A DNA stretch of 64,000 nt from Rhodopseudomonas palustris (GCF_034479375.1 NZ_CP140155.1:2728001-2792000), one strand, 5' to 3'. Numbered from the stretch's first letter, positions 17,415-26,951 are shown. The notes: generated by a model from the sequence alone, not told the origin. Numbers and translations are program-made.

Positions 17415-17966
17415 CTACTGAACGGATCCGGGCGGACGTCCCAATGCGTCGGCAATCTGCGCAAGGGTGTCTTGATCCGCCGGATGCGATTGCGCGTCGA
17501 GACGCCGCACGGCAGCGTCCGGCGGCGCGGCACTAATCGTCATGGCCTCGTCGAGCTCTCGGTCGGCGCGCCTGATGGCATCGATCATCTCCTGTTTCGC
17601 GTGCGTCTGCGCCACGATCAATCCTTTGAAATAGATCAACCGAAGATCGGACTGCCTCGCGCCCCGCAAACTCTCCGTGCGGGAGATCGCCTTCAACGCA
17701 ACCGGAAAGAACTCGACGATGTCGCGAACCAGGGACCGCTGAGGCGTCAGCGGCAATGTTGCATGATGCAAGATCCACATCAGGGCAATCTCGGCAGCGC
17801 TGAGAGCCAGTTGGTCATCCGGGCCACCCGCCGATCGCTGCTTCACTGCGGCGCTCCGAGGATTGCTCCCACGCGATAGGGCGACCACGTTGCCCGCGCC
17901 GTCGCTCGCTGGATTGTCGCCTCGTTGGGAATCTGGCCGCATCTCAATACTGGTTCTCGCATACAT
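17415..17966 (-). CDS. Unknown 183-residue protein with a C-terminal D-x-L-x-Q-I-A-x-A-L-G motif
   Basis: 183 residues, with no signal peptide. A polar N-terminal region (1-50) is followed by a helical core (SAAEIALMWILHHATLPLTPQ, RSLVRDIVEFFPVALKAISRTES, LRLIYFKGLIVAQTHAKQEMIDAIRRADRELDEA). The last 20 residues include DQDTLAQIADALG, which closely resembles the end of the product of 23952-24572 (DDEVLEQIAEALG). These two genes bracket the giant secreted-protein gene. The shared tail may be a docking helix, or chance. Family not recognised. Confidence 0.65.
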   Translation of the reverse strand: MYARTSIEMRPDSQRGDNPASDGAGNVVALSRGSNPRSAAVKQRSAGGPDDQLALSAAEIALMWILHHATLPLTPQRSLVRDIVEFFPVALKAISRTESLRGARQSDLRLIYFKGLIVAQTHAKQEMIDAIRRADRELDEAMTISAAPPDAAVRRLDAQSHPADQDTLAQIADALGRPPGSVQ

Positions 17967-18363
17967 ACAGCTTCACCCGATCAACAGCCGCTCGCCTCCA
18001 CCTTCCCCGCGTCCCACTCCCCGGCTTCCCGCTCGCTCCCCCGCGCCTCCGCGTAACGGTCGGCGCGCGCTCTGCTGCGCCCGATCCGGCCAGAGGCTGC
18101 GCCCCAACTCCGGCCACACGCCGGCGCCGCCGACATCAATCCATTTCATTTTAAATAAGTCAACAAACAGAAATATTTCGCGGCGGCGCCCGCGCCGCCC
18201 CTATAATTCCAGAATACTCACGCATAAGCCTCTGTAATTGCTCGATAAAATGGCTCTTTTACTCCTTCGCTGTATCCCCAGTTAATTTTAATATCTATTT
18301 AATTTGTCGCGTGACATATCGAATAATTTTAGTAACATTCAATAATTAATTATATAGTCGGAG
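17967..18363. promoter_or_regulatory. 397-base gap with an AT-rich island upstream of the giant gene
   Basis: The first half is C-rich. From about 18146 to 18363 the composition changes abruptly to long A/T runs, including a TATTTAATTT word near 18297 and ATTAATTATATA just before the start. No gene is supported. It is the first of the AT-rich gaps that run through the rest of the window. Confidence 0.55.
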
Positions 18364-21300
18364 ATGAGGATGACGGACTCCGTTGGCGAAAGCTCCCCAC
18401 CCCCGAGCATCGATGCGTGGTCGACGCAGTGGCAGGAAGATTCTCTGCAATCGGCCTGCGGTTCCTGCACCGGCCGGGCGTGCACGGTCTGCTCGATCAG
18501 GGTCGGTGGAGCCGTGAGAGCCGACGGCAGTCCGTCTGGCTATGCGCCCAAGGTCCTCGAATACTACAACACCGCGAACGGCGGACCGGTCGAGATCGCC
18601 CCGCTGACGATCGATCTCGCTGCTGCGCAGGTCCAGACCTCGTCGATTGATGCGCCGACGTCGGCTGCGACGACGAACAACGTGACTCCGAATGCCATCG
18701 TGCTCGAGAACATGAAGCAGGGCACGCCGGAGAGCGTCTGGCTCATCGACCAGGCCGATTCGAGTATCGAAGGATTCGCCGCCCAGTTTACACTCGACAA
18801 TGGCGAGCGCGTCGACTTCAAGATCAATACTGACGCCACCAACTACCGGGTCGATATCTACCGGCTCGGCTACTACAACGGCGACGGCGCGCGCCTCGTC
18901 ACCAGCTTTACGCAGAACCTGGCGACGCCGCAGAGCCAACCCGTCCCGCTGTTCGACCCGACCACGAAGCTCGTCGATGCAGGAAACTGGTCGGTATCGG
19001 CCTCCTGGGACGTTCCCGAGGACGCGGTGTCCGGGATCTATTTTGCGGAGCTCACGCGTCTCGATACCGGCGGCCAGAACATCATCCCGTTCATCGTCAG
19101 GGATGACGAGGCGCCCAGCGACATCACGTTTCAGACCTCCGACACCACCTGGCAGGCTTACAACTGGTGGGGAGGCTACAACCTCTATGGCGGGATCGAT
19201 GCCGCCGGCCATGCCGGCCGGGCGAGCGCGGTCAGCTACAACCGGCCGATCATCACGCGCGACGGCGGATATTCGGCGGGGCCGCAGGATTTCATCTTCG
19301 CCGCGGAATACCCGACGATCCGCTGGCTCGAGCAGAACGGGTACGACGTCAACTACATCTCCGGCATCGATACCGCCCGCGACGGCGCGCAACTCCTCAA
19401 CAGCAAGATCTTCCTGTCGATCGGTCACGACGAATACTGGTCGGCGGATCAACGCTCCAATGTCGAGGCGGCGCGCGACGCCGGGGTCAATCTCGCCTTC
19501 CTGAGCGGCAATGAGATGTATTGGGAGGTCCGCTGGGAGAACAGCATCGACGGAACGGGAACGCCCTACAAGACGATGGTTTCCTACAAGGAGACCTGGG
19601 CCAATGCGGACGTCGATCCGGGTCACACCACCGGCACCTGGCGCGATCCTCAATACGGCGCCGGCAAGCCCGAGAACGCGTTGACGGGAACGATCTTCAC
19701 CGTTGATTCGTACCGCCTCGACACGATCACGATTCCCTACGACCTGTCGCAGTTTCGGTTCTGGAACAACACGGCGGTGGGGGACATTCAGGCCGGACAG
19801 ACCTACTCGCTCGTGCCGAACCTGCTCGGCTACGAATGGGATTCCGATCTCGACAACGGCCACCGTCCCGCCGGGCTGATCGTGCTGTCGTCGACGACGC
19901 TCGATGTCGATACGCTCCTGCTCGACAACGGCAACACCACCGGCCCCGGAACGGCCACGCATAGCCTGACGCTGTACCGCGATCAGACCAGCGGCGCGCT
20001 GGTGTTCGGCGCCGGCACGGTCTACTGGACCTGGGGACTCGATTCGCACCACGATAATGAAGCGACGCCGACCGATCCGAACGTCCAGCAGGCAATGGTC
20101 AATCTCTTTGCCGACATGGGCGTTCAACCGCAGACGCTGATGGCCAGTCTGGTCGTCGCCTCGCAAACCACCGATCATACCGCGCCGACCTCGACCATCA
20201 CCTCGCCGCTCGCGAGCGGATCGTTCACCGCCGCAGAGCCGATTGTGATCACCGGCACCGCCGTCGATAGCGGTGGTGGCAGCGTCGCGGTCGTCGAAGT
20301 GTCCACCAATGGGGGGCTCACCTGGCATCGCGCCACCGGCTTCGACACCTGGAGCTACAACTGGACCCCGCTCGCGGGCGGCACCTATACGATTCTTTCG
20401 CGCGCCGTCGATGACAGCGTCAACATGGAGCAGGTCGGCTCGGGCACGACGATCGACGTCGCCGCGGCGCCGACGACGTCGTTTTTCTCTTCGTCCGACG
20501 TGCCGACCATCCTGACCGATAGCGATGTCGGCTTCGTCAACCTCGGCATCAGCTTCACGTCATCCCAGTCGGGCACCATCGTCGGCATCAAATACTACAA
20601 GAGCATCGGCGATGGCGGCACCCATACCGGCTCGCTCTGGAGCAGCACCGGAACGCTGCTCGCCACCGCGACATTCACGCAGGAATCCGCGAGCGGCTGG
20701 CAGACCGTGACGTTCGCCAATCCGGTCTCGATTGCGGCGGGAACGAGCTATGTCGCGAGTTACCACAGCAACGGCCACTATGCCGTCACTCCCGACTACT
20801 TCACATCGTCGCGGACGGTCGGCCCGCTGACGGCAGCGGTCGGCAACGGCTATTACACCTACAGTGCGGACACCCTGTTCCCCGCGACCCCCTCGGATGG
20901 AGCCAATTATTGGGTCGACGTCATCTTCAGCCCCACCAACACGGTCAATGAGTCACCGATCGGCACGAACGACAACGGCTTCACCGTCATACGCAACACT
21001 GCGGCCACATTCTCGGCGGCGCAATTGCTCGCCAACGATACCGATCCGAATGGCGACATCCTGACCATCAGCGGCGTCGGCTCGGCTTCGGGCGGAACGG
21101 TCAGCTTCGACAGCCAGACCAATCTCATCACCTTCACCCCGAATCCCGGATACACCGGCCCGGCCCAGTTCGGCTACGCCATCTCCGACGGCCGCGGCGG
21201 CACGGGCTCGGCCATCGTCAACATGAATGTCGCTCCTCCGTCCAACAATGCGACGCTCTTCAGCGCATCCGACACGCCTGAGACGCTGAGCGACCCAGAC

Positions 21301-23901
21301 ACCGCGCAAGTCAATCTCGGCGTTCGGTTCTCCTCATCGGCCGCCGGCCTCGTCACCGGGATCAAATACTACAAGAGCGCCAATGACACCGGCACCCACA
21401 CGGGCTCGCTGTGGAGCTTGAACGGCACGCTGCTGGCCACCGCGACCTTCACGAATGAAACCGCGAGCGGCTGGCAGACGGTGACATTCGACAGTCCCGT
21501 CGCGATCACCGCCCAGACGACCTATGTCGCCAGCTTCCACAGCAACGGGCATTACGTGTCGACCGCGAACTATTTCACGACCGACCACGTCAACGGCGTG
21601 CTGACCGCGCCGGGAGGCACCAACGGCGTCTATGCTTACGGCAACGACAATCTGTTCCCGATCAACACGTTCGGCGCGACCAATTACTGGGTGGATGTCA
21701 TCCTGAATTCGGAATCGGTCGAGCCGGTGAACAATGCTCCGGTCGCGACCACCGACAGCGGCTTCACCACGCCCCAGAGCACGGTGCTGAGCATTCCGGC
21801 TTCGGTCCTGCTCGCCAACGACACCGACGCCGACGGCGACACCCTGACGATCACCGGCGCGGGCGTCGGCGTCAACGGCACTGCCGCCTGGATCTCCAAT
21901 ACGGGCTCGGTCACCTTCACGCCGACGCCGGGCTATACCGGTGCGGCCTCTTTCACCTATGCCATCTCGGATGGCCATGGCGGCACGGCGACCGGCACGG
22001 TCAATCTGACCGTCACGGCCTCCGCCAACAATCCGCCGGTGGCGACCAGCGACAGCGGCTTCAGCATCGTGCAGAACGACGTTCTGACGATCAGCGCCTC
22101 CGCGCTGCTCGCGAACGATACGGATCTCGACGGCGACACGCTGACCATCACCGGCGTGAGCGGCGGGTTGCACGGCGCCGCAAGCTTCGATGCTCAGACC
22201 AACACCGTCAGTTTCACGCCGACCGCGGGCTATACGGGGCTTGCGTCCTTTGTCTACACCGTCTCCGACGGCCACGGCGGCACCGCCAACGGAACGGTCA
22301 GCCTCAACGTCACGGCTCTCCCCAACTCGGTGCCCGTCGCGAACAACGACGCCGGCTTTGCCACGGTGCGGGATACGGCGCTGAACATTCAGTCGGGCAG
22401 TTTGCTGGCCAACGACGTCGATGCCGATGGCGATCCGCTGACCATCACCGGCATCGTGGCCGGAAGCGCCTCGAACGGCATCGCGACCTTCAATGCGCAG
22501 ACCAATGCCATCACCTTCATTCCGACCGCCGGCTATGTCGGGCTGGCGAGTTTCAGCTACAGCGTTTCCGACGGGCGCGGGGGGGCGGCAGCGGCGACCG
22601 TGAGCCTGAACGTCATCCCGCCGGCATCCGGCGTCAGTCTGTTCTCCAGCGCGGATACGCCCGCGAACCTCTCCGATCCGGATACGGTGCAGGTCAATCT
22701 CGGCATGCGCTTCGTGACGGCCGAGTCCGGCACGATCACCGGCATCAAGTACTACAAGGGCGCCGGTGATACCGGAACGCACACCGGCTCACTCTGGACC
22801 AGCACCGGCACGCTGTTGGCGACCGCGACTTTCACCAATGAATCGGAAAGCGGCTGGCAGACGGTGACCTTCAACAGCCCGGTCAGCGTCACGGCCGGGA
22901 CGTCCTATGTCGCCAGCTACCACAGCAATGGTCACTACACCTCGACCGGCGGATATTTCAACACCGACCACACCGCCGGGCCTCTCACCGCGCCCGGCTC
23001 CGGAAACGGCCTCTATGCTTACGGCAACGGCAATCTGTTCCCCACCTCCTCTTTCGGCGCGACGAATTACTGGGTCGACGTCGTGTTCAGCCCCGCGAGC
23101 GGCGGCACCAACCAGGCGCCGATCGCGGTCAACGACGACGGCTTCATCGTCGCCAAGAACACGCCATACACCATCAACGCATCGGCGCTGCTGGCCAATG
23201 ACAGCGATTCGAACAGCGACCCACTGACGATAACGGGCGTCAGCGATGCCGTGAATGGCACGGTCGCCTTCGATGCCCAGACCAACACGATCACCTTCAC
23301 CCCGGCGGACGGGCATGTCGGATCGGCCGCTTTCCACTACACCGTCTCCGACGGTCAGGGTGGCACGGCCGACGCCGGCGTGACGCTGAGCGTCACCGAC
23401 CCGATGGCGACCGTGAGCCTGTTCAGCGCCAGTTCCACGCCGAGCCTGGTCACCGTCAATGATCCAAACCCTGTCGAACTCGGGCTGAAATTCCAGTCGT
23501 CCACCAACGGTGATATCACCGGCATACGGTTCTACAAGGGACCGCAGAATATCGGCACGCACACGGCCAACCTCTGGACCGCGAGCGGCACATTGATGGC
23601 GACGGCGACCTTCAGCAATGAAAGTTCGAGCGGCTGGCAGCAGGTCGAGTTCGCGTCGCCCGTCTCGATCACCGCCGGCACGACCTATATCGCCTCCTAC
23701 CACACCGCCGGATACTACTCCGCCGACCCGGGCCTGTTCGCCAATTCCGTGACCAACGGACCGCTCACTGCGCCGTCATCGGCGTTGATCAGCGGCAACG
23801 GCGTCTATGCCTATGGAAGCGAATCACTGTTTCCATCCAACACGTACAACTCCACCGGCTACGGCGTCGATGTGCTGTTCCGTCCGCAACTGGCGGCATG
23901 A
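18364..23901 (+). CDS. Giant modular protein: N,N-dimethylformamidase-like domain, Ig-like domain, four DUF4082 and five cadherin-like modules
   Basis: 1845 residues from the ATG at 18364, or 1843 from the ATG at 18370, which has GGAG 6 bases upstream and is the better start. Order: polar N-terminus with a CxxCx4CxxC cluster (residues 32-43); a DMFase large-subunit-like region (about 120-600); an Ig-like domain (about 608-700); then DUF4082 (704-858), cadherin-like (862-960), DUF4082 (963-1118), three cadherin-like (1123-1419), DUF4082 (1425-1578), cadherin-like (1583-1679), DUF4082 (1683-1845). Candidate iron ligands are Tyr 266, Tyr 292 and Glu 357 (in GHDEYW), recalling the 2-Tyr-1-Glu site of DMFase; this is from memory. 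There is no Sec signal, so export by one of the two nearby type I systems is likely but unproven. Confidence 0.85.
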   Translation: MRMTDSVGESSPPPSIDAWSTQWQEDSLQSACGSCTGRACTVCSIRVGGAVRADGSPSGYAPKVLEYYNTANGGPVEIAPLTIDLAAAQVQTSSIDAPTSAATTNNVTPNAIVLENMKQGTPESVWLIDQADSSIEGFAAQFTLDNGERVDFKINTDATNYRVDIYRLGYYNGDGARLVTSFTQNLATPQSQPVPLFDPTTKLVDAGNWSVSASWDVPEDAVSGIYFAELTRLDTGGQNIIPFIVRDDEAPSDITFQTSDTTWQAYNWWGGYNLYGGIDAAGHAGRASAVSYNRPIITRDGGYSAGPQDFIFAAEYPTIRWLEQNGYDVNYISGIDTARDGAQLLNSKIFLSIGHDEYWSADQRSNVEAARDAGVNLAFLSGNEMYWEVRWENSIDGTGTPYKTMVSYKETWANADVDPGHTTGTWRDPQYGAGKPENALTGTIFTVDSYRLDTITIPYDLSQFRFWNNTAVGDIQAGQTYSLVPNLLGYEWDSDLDNGHRPAGLIVLSSTTLDVDTLLLDNGNTTGPGTATHSLTLYRDQTSGALVFGAGTVYWTWGLDSHHDNEATPTDPNVQQAMVNLFADMGVQPQTLMASLVVASQTTDHTAPTSTITSPLASGSFTAAEPIVITGTAVDSGGGSVAVVEVSTNGGLTWHRATGFDTWSYNWTPLAGGTYTILSRAVDDSVNMEQVGSGTTIDVAAAPTTSFFSSSDVPTILTDSDVGFVNLGISFTSSQSGTIVGIKYYKSIGDGGTHTGSLWSSTGTLLATATFTQESASGWQTVTFANPVSIAAGTSYVASYHSNGHYAVTPDYFTSSRTVGPLTAAVGNGYYTYSADTLFPATPSDGANYWVDVIFSPTNTVNESPIGTNDNGFTVIRNTAATFSAAQLLANDTDPNGDILTISGVGSASGGTVSFDSQTNLITFTPNPGYTGPAQFGYAISDGRGGTGSAIVNMNVAPPSNNATLFSASDTPETLSDPDTAQVNLGVRFSSSAAGLVTGIKYYKSANDTGTHTGSLWSLNGTLLATATFTNETASGWQTVTFDSPVAITAQTTYVASFHSNGHYVSTANYFTTDHVNGVLTAPGGTNGVYAYGNDNLFPINTFGATNYWVDVILNSESVEPVNNAPVATTDSGFTTPQSTVLSIPASVLLANDTDADGDTLTITGAGVGVNGTAAWISNTGSVTFTPTPGYTGAASFTYAISDGHGGTATGTVNLTVTASANNPPVATSDSGFSIVQNDVLTISASALLANDTDLDGDTLTITGVSGGLHGAASFDAQTNTVSFTPTAGYTGLASFVYTVSDGHGGTANGTVSLNVTALPNSVPVANNDAGFATVRDTALNIQSGSLLANDVDADGDPLTITGIVAGSASNGIATFNAQTNAITFIPTAGYVGLASFSYSVSDGRGGAAAATVSLNVIPPASGVSLFSSADTPANLSDPDTVQVNLGMRFVTAESGTITGIKYYKGAGDTGTHTGSLWTSTGTLLATATFTNESESGWQTVTFNSPVSVTAGTSYVASYHSNGHYTSTGGYFNTDHTAGPLTAPGSGNGLYAYGNGNLFPTSSFGATNYWVDVVFSPASGGTNQAPIAVNDDGFIVAKNTPYTINASALLANDSDSNSDPLTITGVSDAVNGTVAFDAQTNTITFTPADGHVGSAAFHYTVSDGQGGTADAGVTLSVTDPMATVSLFSASSTPSLVTVNDPNPVELGLKFQSSTNGDITGIRFYKGPQNIGTHTANLWTASGTLMATATFSNESSSGWQQVEFASPVSITAGTTYIASYHTAGYYSADPGLFANSVTNGPLTAPSSALISGNGVYAYGSESLFPSNTYNSTGYGVDVLFRPQLAA
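20472..23901 (+). repeat. Tandem module array (4 DUF4082, 5 cadherin-like)
   Basis: DUF4082 modules of about 155 residues start near 20472, 21250, 22636 and 23410. They share the order LFS(S/A)xDTP, GIKYYK, GTHTGSLW, LLATATFTNE, SGWQTVTF and NYWVDV. Cadherin-like modules of about 97 residues start near 20946, 21730, 22030, 22330 and 23110 with the pattern APVAxxDxGF, LLANDTDxDGD(T)LTITG and GYTGxASFxYxxSDGHGGT. High similarity between units suggests duplication within the gene. Confidence 0.85.
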
Positions 23902-23951
23902 GTCGCCGGTTCCGTAGCTTCGACCTGATGGGTATTCTTCGCGAAAGCGCT

Positions 23952-24572
23952 CTACCGTGCCGGTCCCAGCGCCTCGGCGATCTGCTCGAGCACCTCATCG
24001 TCCGCGACATCCTGCTCGCCGGAAGGGCGCGGCGGCAGCACCGCGGTGTCGTCCGCGGCGACCGGCCGCGCGTCGATCGCCAGGGATGCAGGACCGCATG
24101 GCGCGTCGACATGGTCGTATTGGGAGGCCAGCCTCACAGCCTGTTGATGAAGGCTCTGGAGCGACACGGCCAGATCGTCGATGCGCTCCATGGTCGCGTT
24201 GTTGCGCGCCTCCAATGAGGAATTGGCTTGAACACCTCGCGCCCGATCGATGTCTGCGTCTTGGTCGACGGTCGCGGGCGTCGGGACGGATAGACCGACC
24301 TGGACCAGCGCAGCCCCTCTCCGGGGGCCCGGCGTGGCAACGATCGAGTGGCCGGAAAGCGGATCGCTCGCTCCTTCCAGTTCGGCTAGGCGCAAGGCGA
24401 GGTCTTGTGACACCTGCTCCAACCGACCGAGCATGGTGAGCAAGGTCAGTGTGTCTGATTGCTGGACGCGCCGCGCGAAACTGGCGAGAAACGCGCGGCC
24501 ACGTGCCGTTTCCCTCACCGCGGCCTCGATCGCACCGAAGTCCTGATACTGCGCGTCGGATGCTGGCGACAT
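23952..24572 (-). CDS. Unknown helical protein with a 'GAIEAAVRETARGRAFLASFARR' type N-terminus
   Basis: 206 residues from ATG 24572 (an ATG at 24578 is also possible). The N-terminal segment (ARGRAFLASFARRVQQSDT) recalls a motif that I associate with several uncharacterised Bradyrhizobiaceae proteins with coiled-coil bodies, some annotated as chemotaxis- or CheZ-related. The middle has amphipathic helices (LGRLEQVSQDLALRLAELEG; ATMERIDDLAVSLQSLHQQAVRLASQY). The C-terminus is acidic and ends DDEVLEQIAEALG, like the product of 17415-17966. It converges on the giant gene with a 50-base gap. Function unknown. Confidence 0.7.
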   Translation of the reverse strand: MSPASDAQYQDFGAIEAAVRETARGRAFLASFARRVQQSDTLTLLTMLGRLEQVSQDLALRLAELEGASDPLSGHSIVATPGPRRGAALVQVGLSVPTPATVDQDADIDRARGVQANSSLEARNNATMERIDDLAVSLQSLHQQAVRLASQYDHVDAPCGPASLAIDARPVAADDTAVLPPRPSGEQDVADDEVLEQIAEALGPAR

Positions 24573-24634
24573 TGTCATGCTCGTATCGCGTGCCCCGTTC
24601 TGACAGCACGGAATATCGCAATTAATCCTTAACC

Positions 24635-24767
24635 GACATCTAACCCCTCGATTTAAAGGCGCTGCACTCCAGTCGCGCATCGAGTTTCGGTCGATTTTTA
24701 AATCGATACAAATCGGATATAATACACTGAACGCGATCACGCCGGCACCGTCGCCGCCGGATCGTCA
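24635..24767 (+). promoter_or_regulatory. AT-rich gap with candidate promoter for the phosphatase gene
   Basis: A perfect TATAAT sits at 24718-24723, 44 bases before the phosphatase ATG. The -35 region is poor. Just upstream is a GATTTTTAAATC-type palindrome. The gap is one of the AT-rich islands of the locus and lies between divergent genes. Confidence 0.4.
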
Positions 24768-25577
24768 ATGCAGGACCCCGCCGTGTGGAAGCCGCAACGT
24801 GAAGCGAAATCGTCTAGGAAAGCCAGCTTGCCGGACGGCATTCGAATTTACGCGATCGGAGATATCCACGGCCGCAAGGATCTTCTCGCACTGCAACTGG
24901 CGCAGATCGAAGCCGACGAGAGACTATACAAATGCGCGCGATCGATCGTCGTTTTCCTCGGCGACTATATCGATCGCGGACCGGACTCCAGGGGCACGAT
25001 CGATCTGTTGCTGGCTTTCGCGCGGAAGCGGGAAGTCGTCTTTCTGAAGGGAAATCACGAGACTTTCATCCCACGCTTCCTCGCCGACCCCCGATCGCTG
25101 GACGAATGGCGCTCGTTCGGCGGCCTCGAGACGCTGGTGTCCTATGGATTGAGGCCGTCCCTCAGCCGCAGCCACGGCGACCACGAACGGCTGTCACGGG
25201 AATTGCGGGATGCACTGCCAACCCCGCATCGCGCATTCCTCGAATCGCTGCCGCTGTCGTTCACGTGTGGCGACTTCCTGTTCGTCCATGCGGGAATTCG
25301 GCCGGGCGTGGCGCTGCAGGAACAATCCGAGGACGATCTGCTGTGGATTCGCGAAGACTTCCTCGATCACGGCCTGCCGTTCGAGAAATTTGTCGTCCAC
25401 GGACATACGCCCGTTCGCGCACCGGATGTGCGATCGAATCGAGCGAACATCGACACCGGGGCCTTCGCGACAGGGCGCCTCAGTTGCATCATGATCGAGG
25501 GGCCGGACATCGTGCCGCTGATCGATACGCGTGACTGGACCGGGAGCGACAGAAGCCAGCCGAGGACCCGCCGATGA
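24768..25577 (+). CDS. PPP-family metallophosphoesterase (serine/threonine-phosphatase type)
   Basis: 269 residues. All PPP motifs are present in order: GDIHGR (Asp 32, His 34), GDYIDRG (Asp 66, Asp 69), KGNHE (Asn 96, His 97), FVHAGIRPG and HGHTP. This is a two-metal phosphoesterase like phage lambda phosphatase or PrpA/ApaH-like enzymes. It has no signal peptide, so it should be cytoplasmic. It lies between the giant gene and the type I secretion operon. It might dephosphorylate a protein such as the tyrosine autokinase of this locus, but that is conjecture, and PPP enzymes have many other substrates. Confidence 0.92.
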   Translation: MQDPAVWKPQREAKSSRKASLPDGIRIYAIGDIHGRKDLLALQLAQIEADERLYKCARSIVVFLGDYIDRGPDSRGTIDLLLAFARKREVVFLKGNHETFIPRFLADPRSLDEWRSFGGLETLVSYGLRPSLSRSHGDHERLSRELRDALPTPHRAFLESLPLSFTCGDFLFVHAGIRPGVALQEQSEDDLLWIREDFLDHGLPFEKFVVHGHTPVRAPDVRSNRANIDTGAFATGRLSCIMIEGPDIVPLIDTRDWTGSDRSQPRTRR

Positions 25578-25637
25578 AGCGCGGGAAGGCACGCTCCCCT
25601 GGCATGCGCCTGACATGCGGGCTGCGCGACGTCCCTG

Positions 25638-26951
25638 TTATCGCTCCTTCATCGCGCGCTCGGCCTGCTCCCTGAGCGGCTTGATGAGATATGCCAGAAC
25701 GGTCCGGCCCGGCGTCTGGACGAACACGTCGACGGGCATGCCGGGCACCAACTTGGAGTCTCCGAGCCGCGCCACCTGGTCGGGCTTCAGCGATACGCGC
25801 GCGTTGTAGTAGCTCGTTCCGGTGCGCTGATCCTGGGTGAGATCCGCCGACACCAGCACCACGTCTCCTTCGATCTCGGGCGTGGTTCTCTGGTTGAGGG
25901 CTGCAAAGTGCAGGATCGCCTTTTGCCCGATGTAGAGCTGATCGATGTCGCGGGGCGCGATCTTGACCTCGATCGCGAGCGCATCGTTGTCGGGCACGAT
26001 GAGCATGATCTGCTCGCCGGGCGAAATCACGCCCCCCACCGTATGGACGGTCAACTGGTGCACCCGTCCGTTCTGCGGCGCGCGGATGTCGATGCGGTTG
26101 AGCAGATCCGCGGCAGCGGTTCTCCGCTCGGAGAGTTCCGACACTTTGGAGCGCGTCTCGATCAGGTCCTTGCCGACCTCGGTGCGCAGATCCTGATCGA
26201 TCTGGATTGCCTGCAGCTCGATTTCCGAAATCTTGCCTTTCGCCTGAGCGATCATCCCGGACAGTTGACTGCGCTCGCCCTCGATGCGCGCAGTGTCCCG
26301 TTCCAATGCGGTCAAGCGTGCGATCGGCACCAGGTTCTTTTGCCAAAGCGTTCGAACGCCCTCGAGTTCCTGGTAGATGAAACCGACTTCTTTCTGCTTG
26401 GCTGCGAGCTGACCCGAATAGCCCGCAATCTCGTTCTGGAGCTGGGAGCTGCGTTCCCTGAGCTGGGCCTTCTGTCCGCTGCGCGACAGCCGCCGGACGT
26501 CGAACAGGCTCCGCTCAGCGGCTATCGCGCGGGCAGCCTCCGACCTGGTGTCCTTTGCACGCTCGAGCAGCACGCCCGGAAACACGATCTGGTCGGCGCC
26601 ATCGCGCTCCGCTTCCAGACGGGCCTGCCGTGCCTGCAACTCGTCGAAGCTCTGGATGATGATCGTCGCGTTGGCCAGTGTCTGGGTCTCGTCGAGGCGC
26701 ACCAAGATGTCACCCGCCTTCACCCGATCGCCTTCCTTGATGCGGAGTTCGCTGACGACGCCGCCGGTCGGATGCTGGACCTTCTTGACGCTCGAATCGA
26801 CCACAATCACGCCCTGCGCCACCACCGCTCCCGACAGCTCGGTGGTAGAAGCCCAGCCGCCGATACCGAAGGTGACCAGCACGACCAGCACCGCGCCGCC
26901 GATCATGTAGCGCTGGATGGAATGCAGCGCCGGACCTCCCGAGCTGCTCAT
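25638..26951 (-). CDS. Type I secretion periplasmic adaptor (HlyD/PrsE family)
   Basis: 437 residues. A short cytoplasmic N-terminus and one membrane span (about 14-32) are followed by a lipoyl/biotinyl half-motif (KKVQHPTGGVVSELRIKEGDRVKAGDILVRLDETQT). Long coiled-coil helices come next (about 100-270), then a return lipoyl strand (RIDIRAPQNGRVHQLTVHTVGGVISPGEQIMLIVP) and a beta-barrel C-terminus ending near VLAYLIKPLREQAERAMKER. It bridges the ABC exporter and a TolC-like outer-membrane channel, which is not encoded in the window. The start overlaps the stop of the ABC gene by 4 bases, so the two are coupled. It is the last gene of the three-gene operon. Confidence 0.95.
   Translation of the reverse strand: MSSSGGPALHSIQRYMIGGAVLVVLVTFGIGGWASTTELSGAVVAQGVIVVDSSVKKVQHPTGGVVSELRIKEGDRVKAGDILVRLDETQTLANATIIIQSFDELQARQARLEAERDGADQIVFPGVLLERAKDTRSEAARAIAAERSLFDVRRLSRSGQKAQLRERSSQLQNEIAGYSGQLAAKQKEVGFIYQELEGVRTLWQKNLVPIARLTALERDTARIEGERSQLSGMIAQAKGKISEIELQAIQIDQDLRTEVGKDLIETRSKVSELSERRTAAADLLNRIDIRAPQNGRVHQLTVHTVGGVISPGEQIMLIVPDNDALAIEVKIAPRDIDQLYIGQKAILHFAALNQRTTPEIEGDVVLVSADLTQDQRTGTSYYNARVSLKPDQVARLGDSKLVPGMPVDVFVQTPGRTVLAYLIKPLREQAERAMKER

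Noticed and set aside
18346..22782. Two long minus-strand open frames (660 and 482 codons) opposite the giant gene
   Set aside because: They mirror the repeat structure of the plus-strand gene and have no ribosome binding site or family features.
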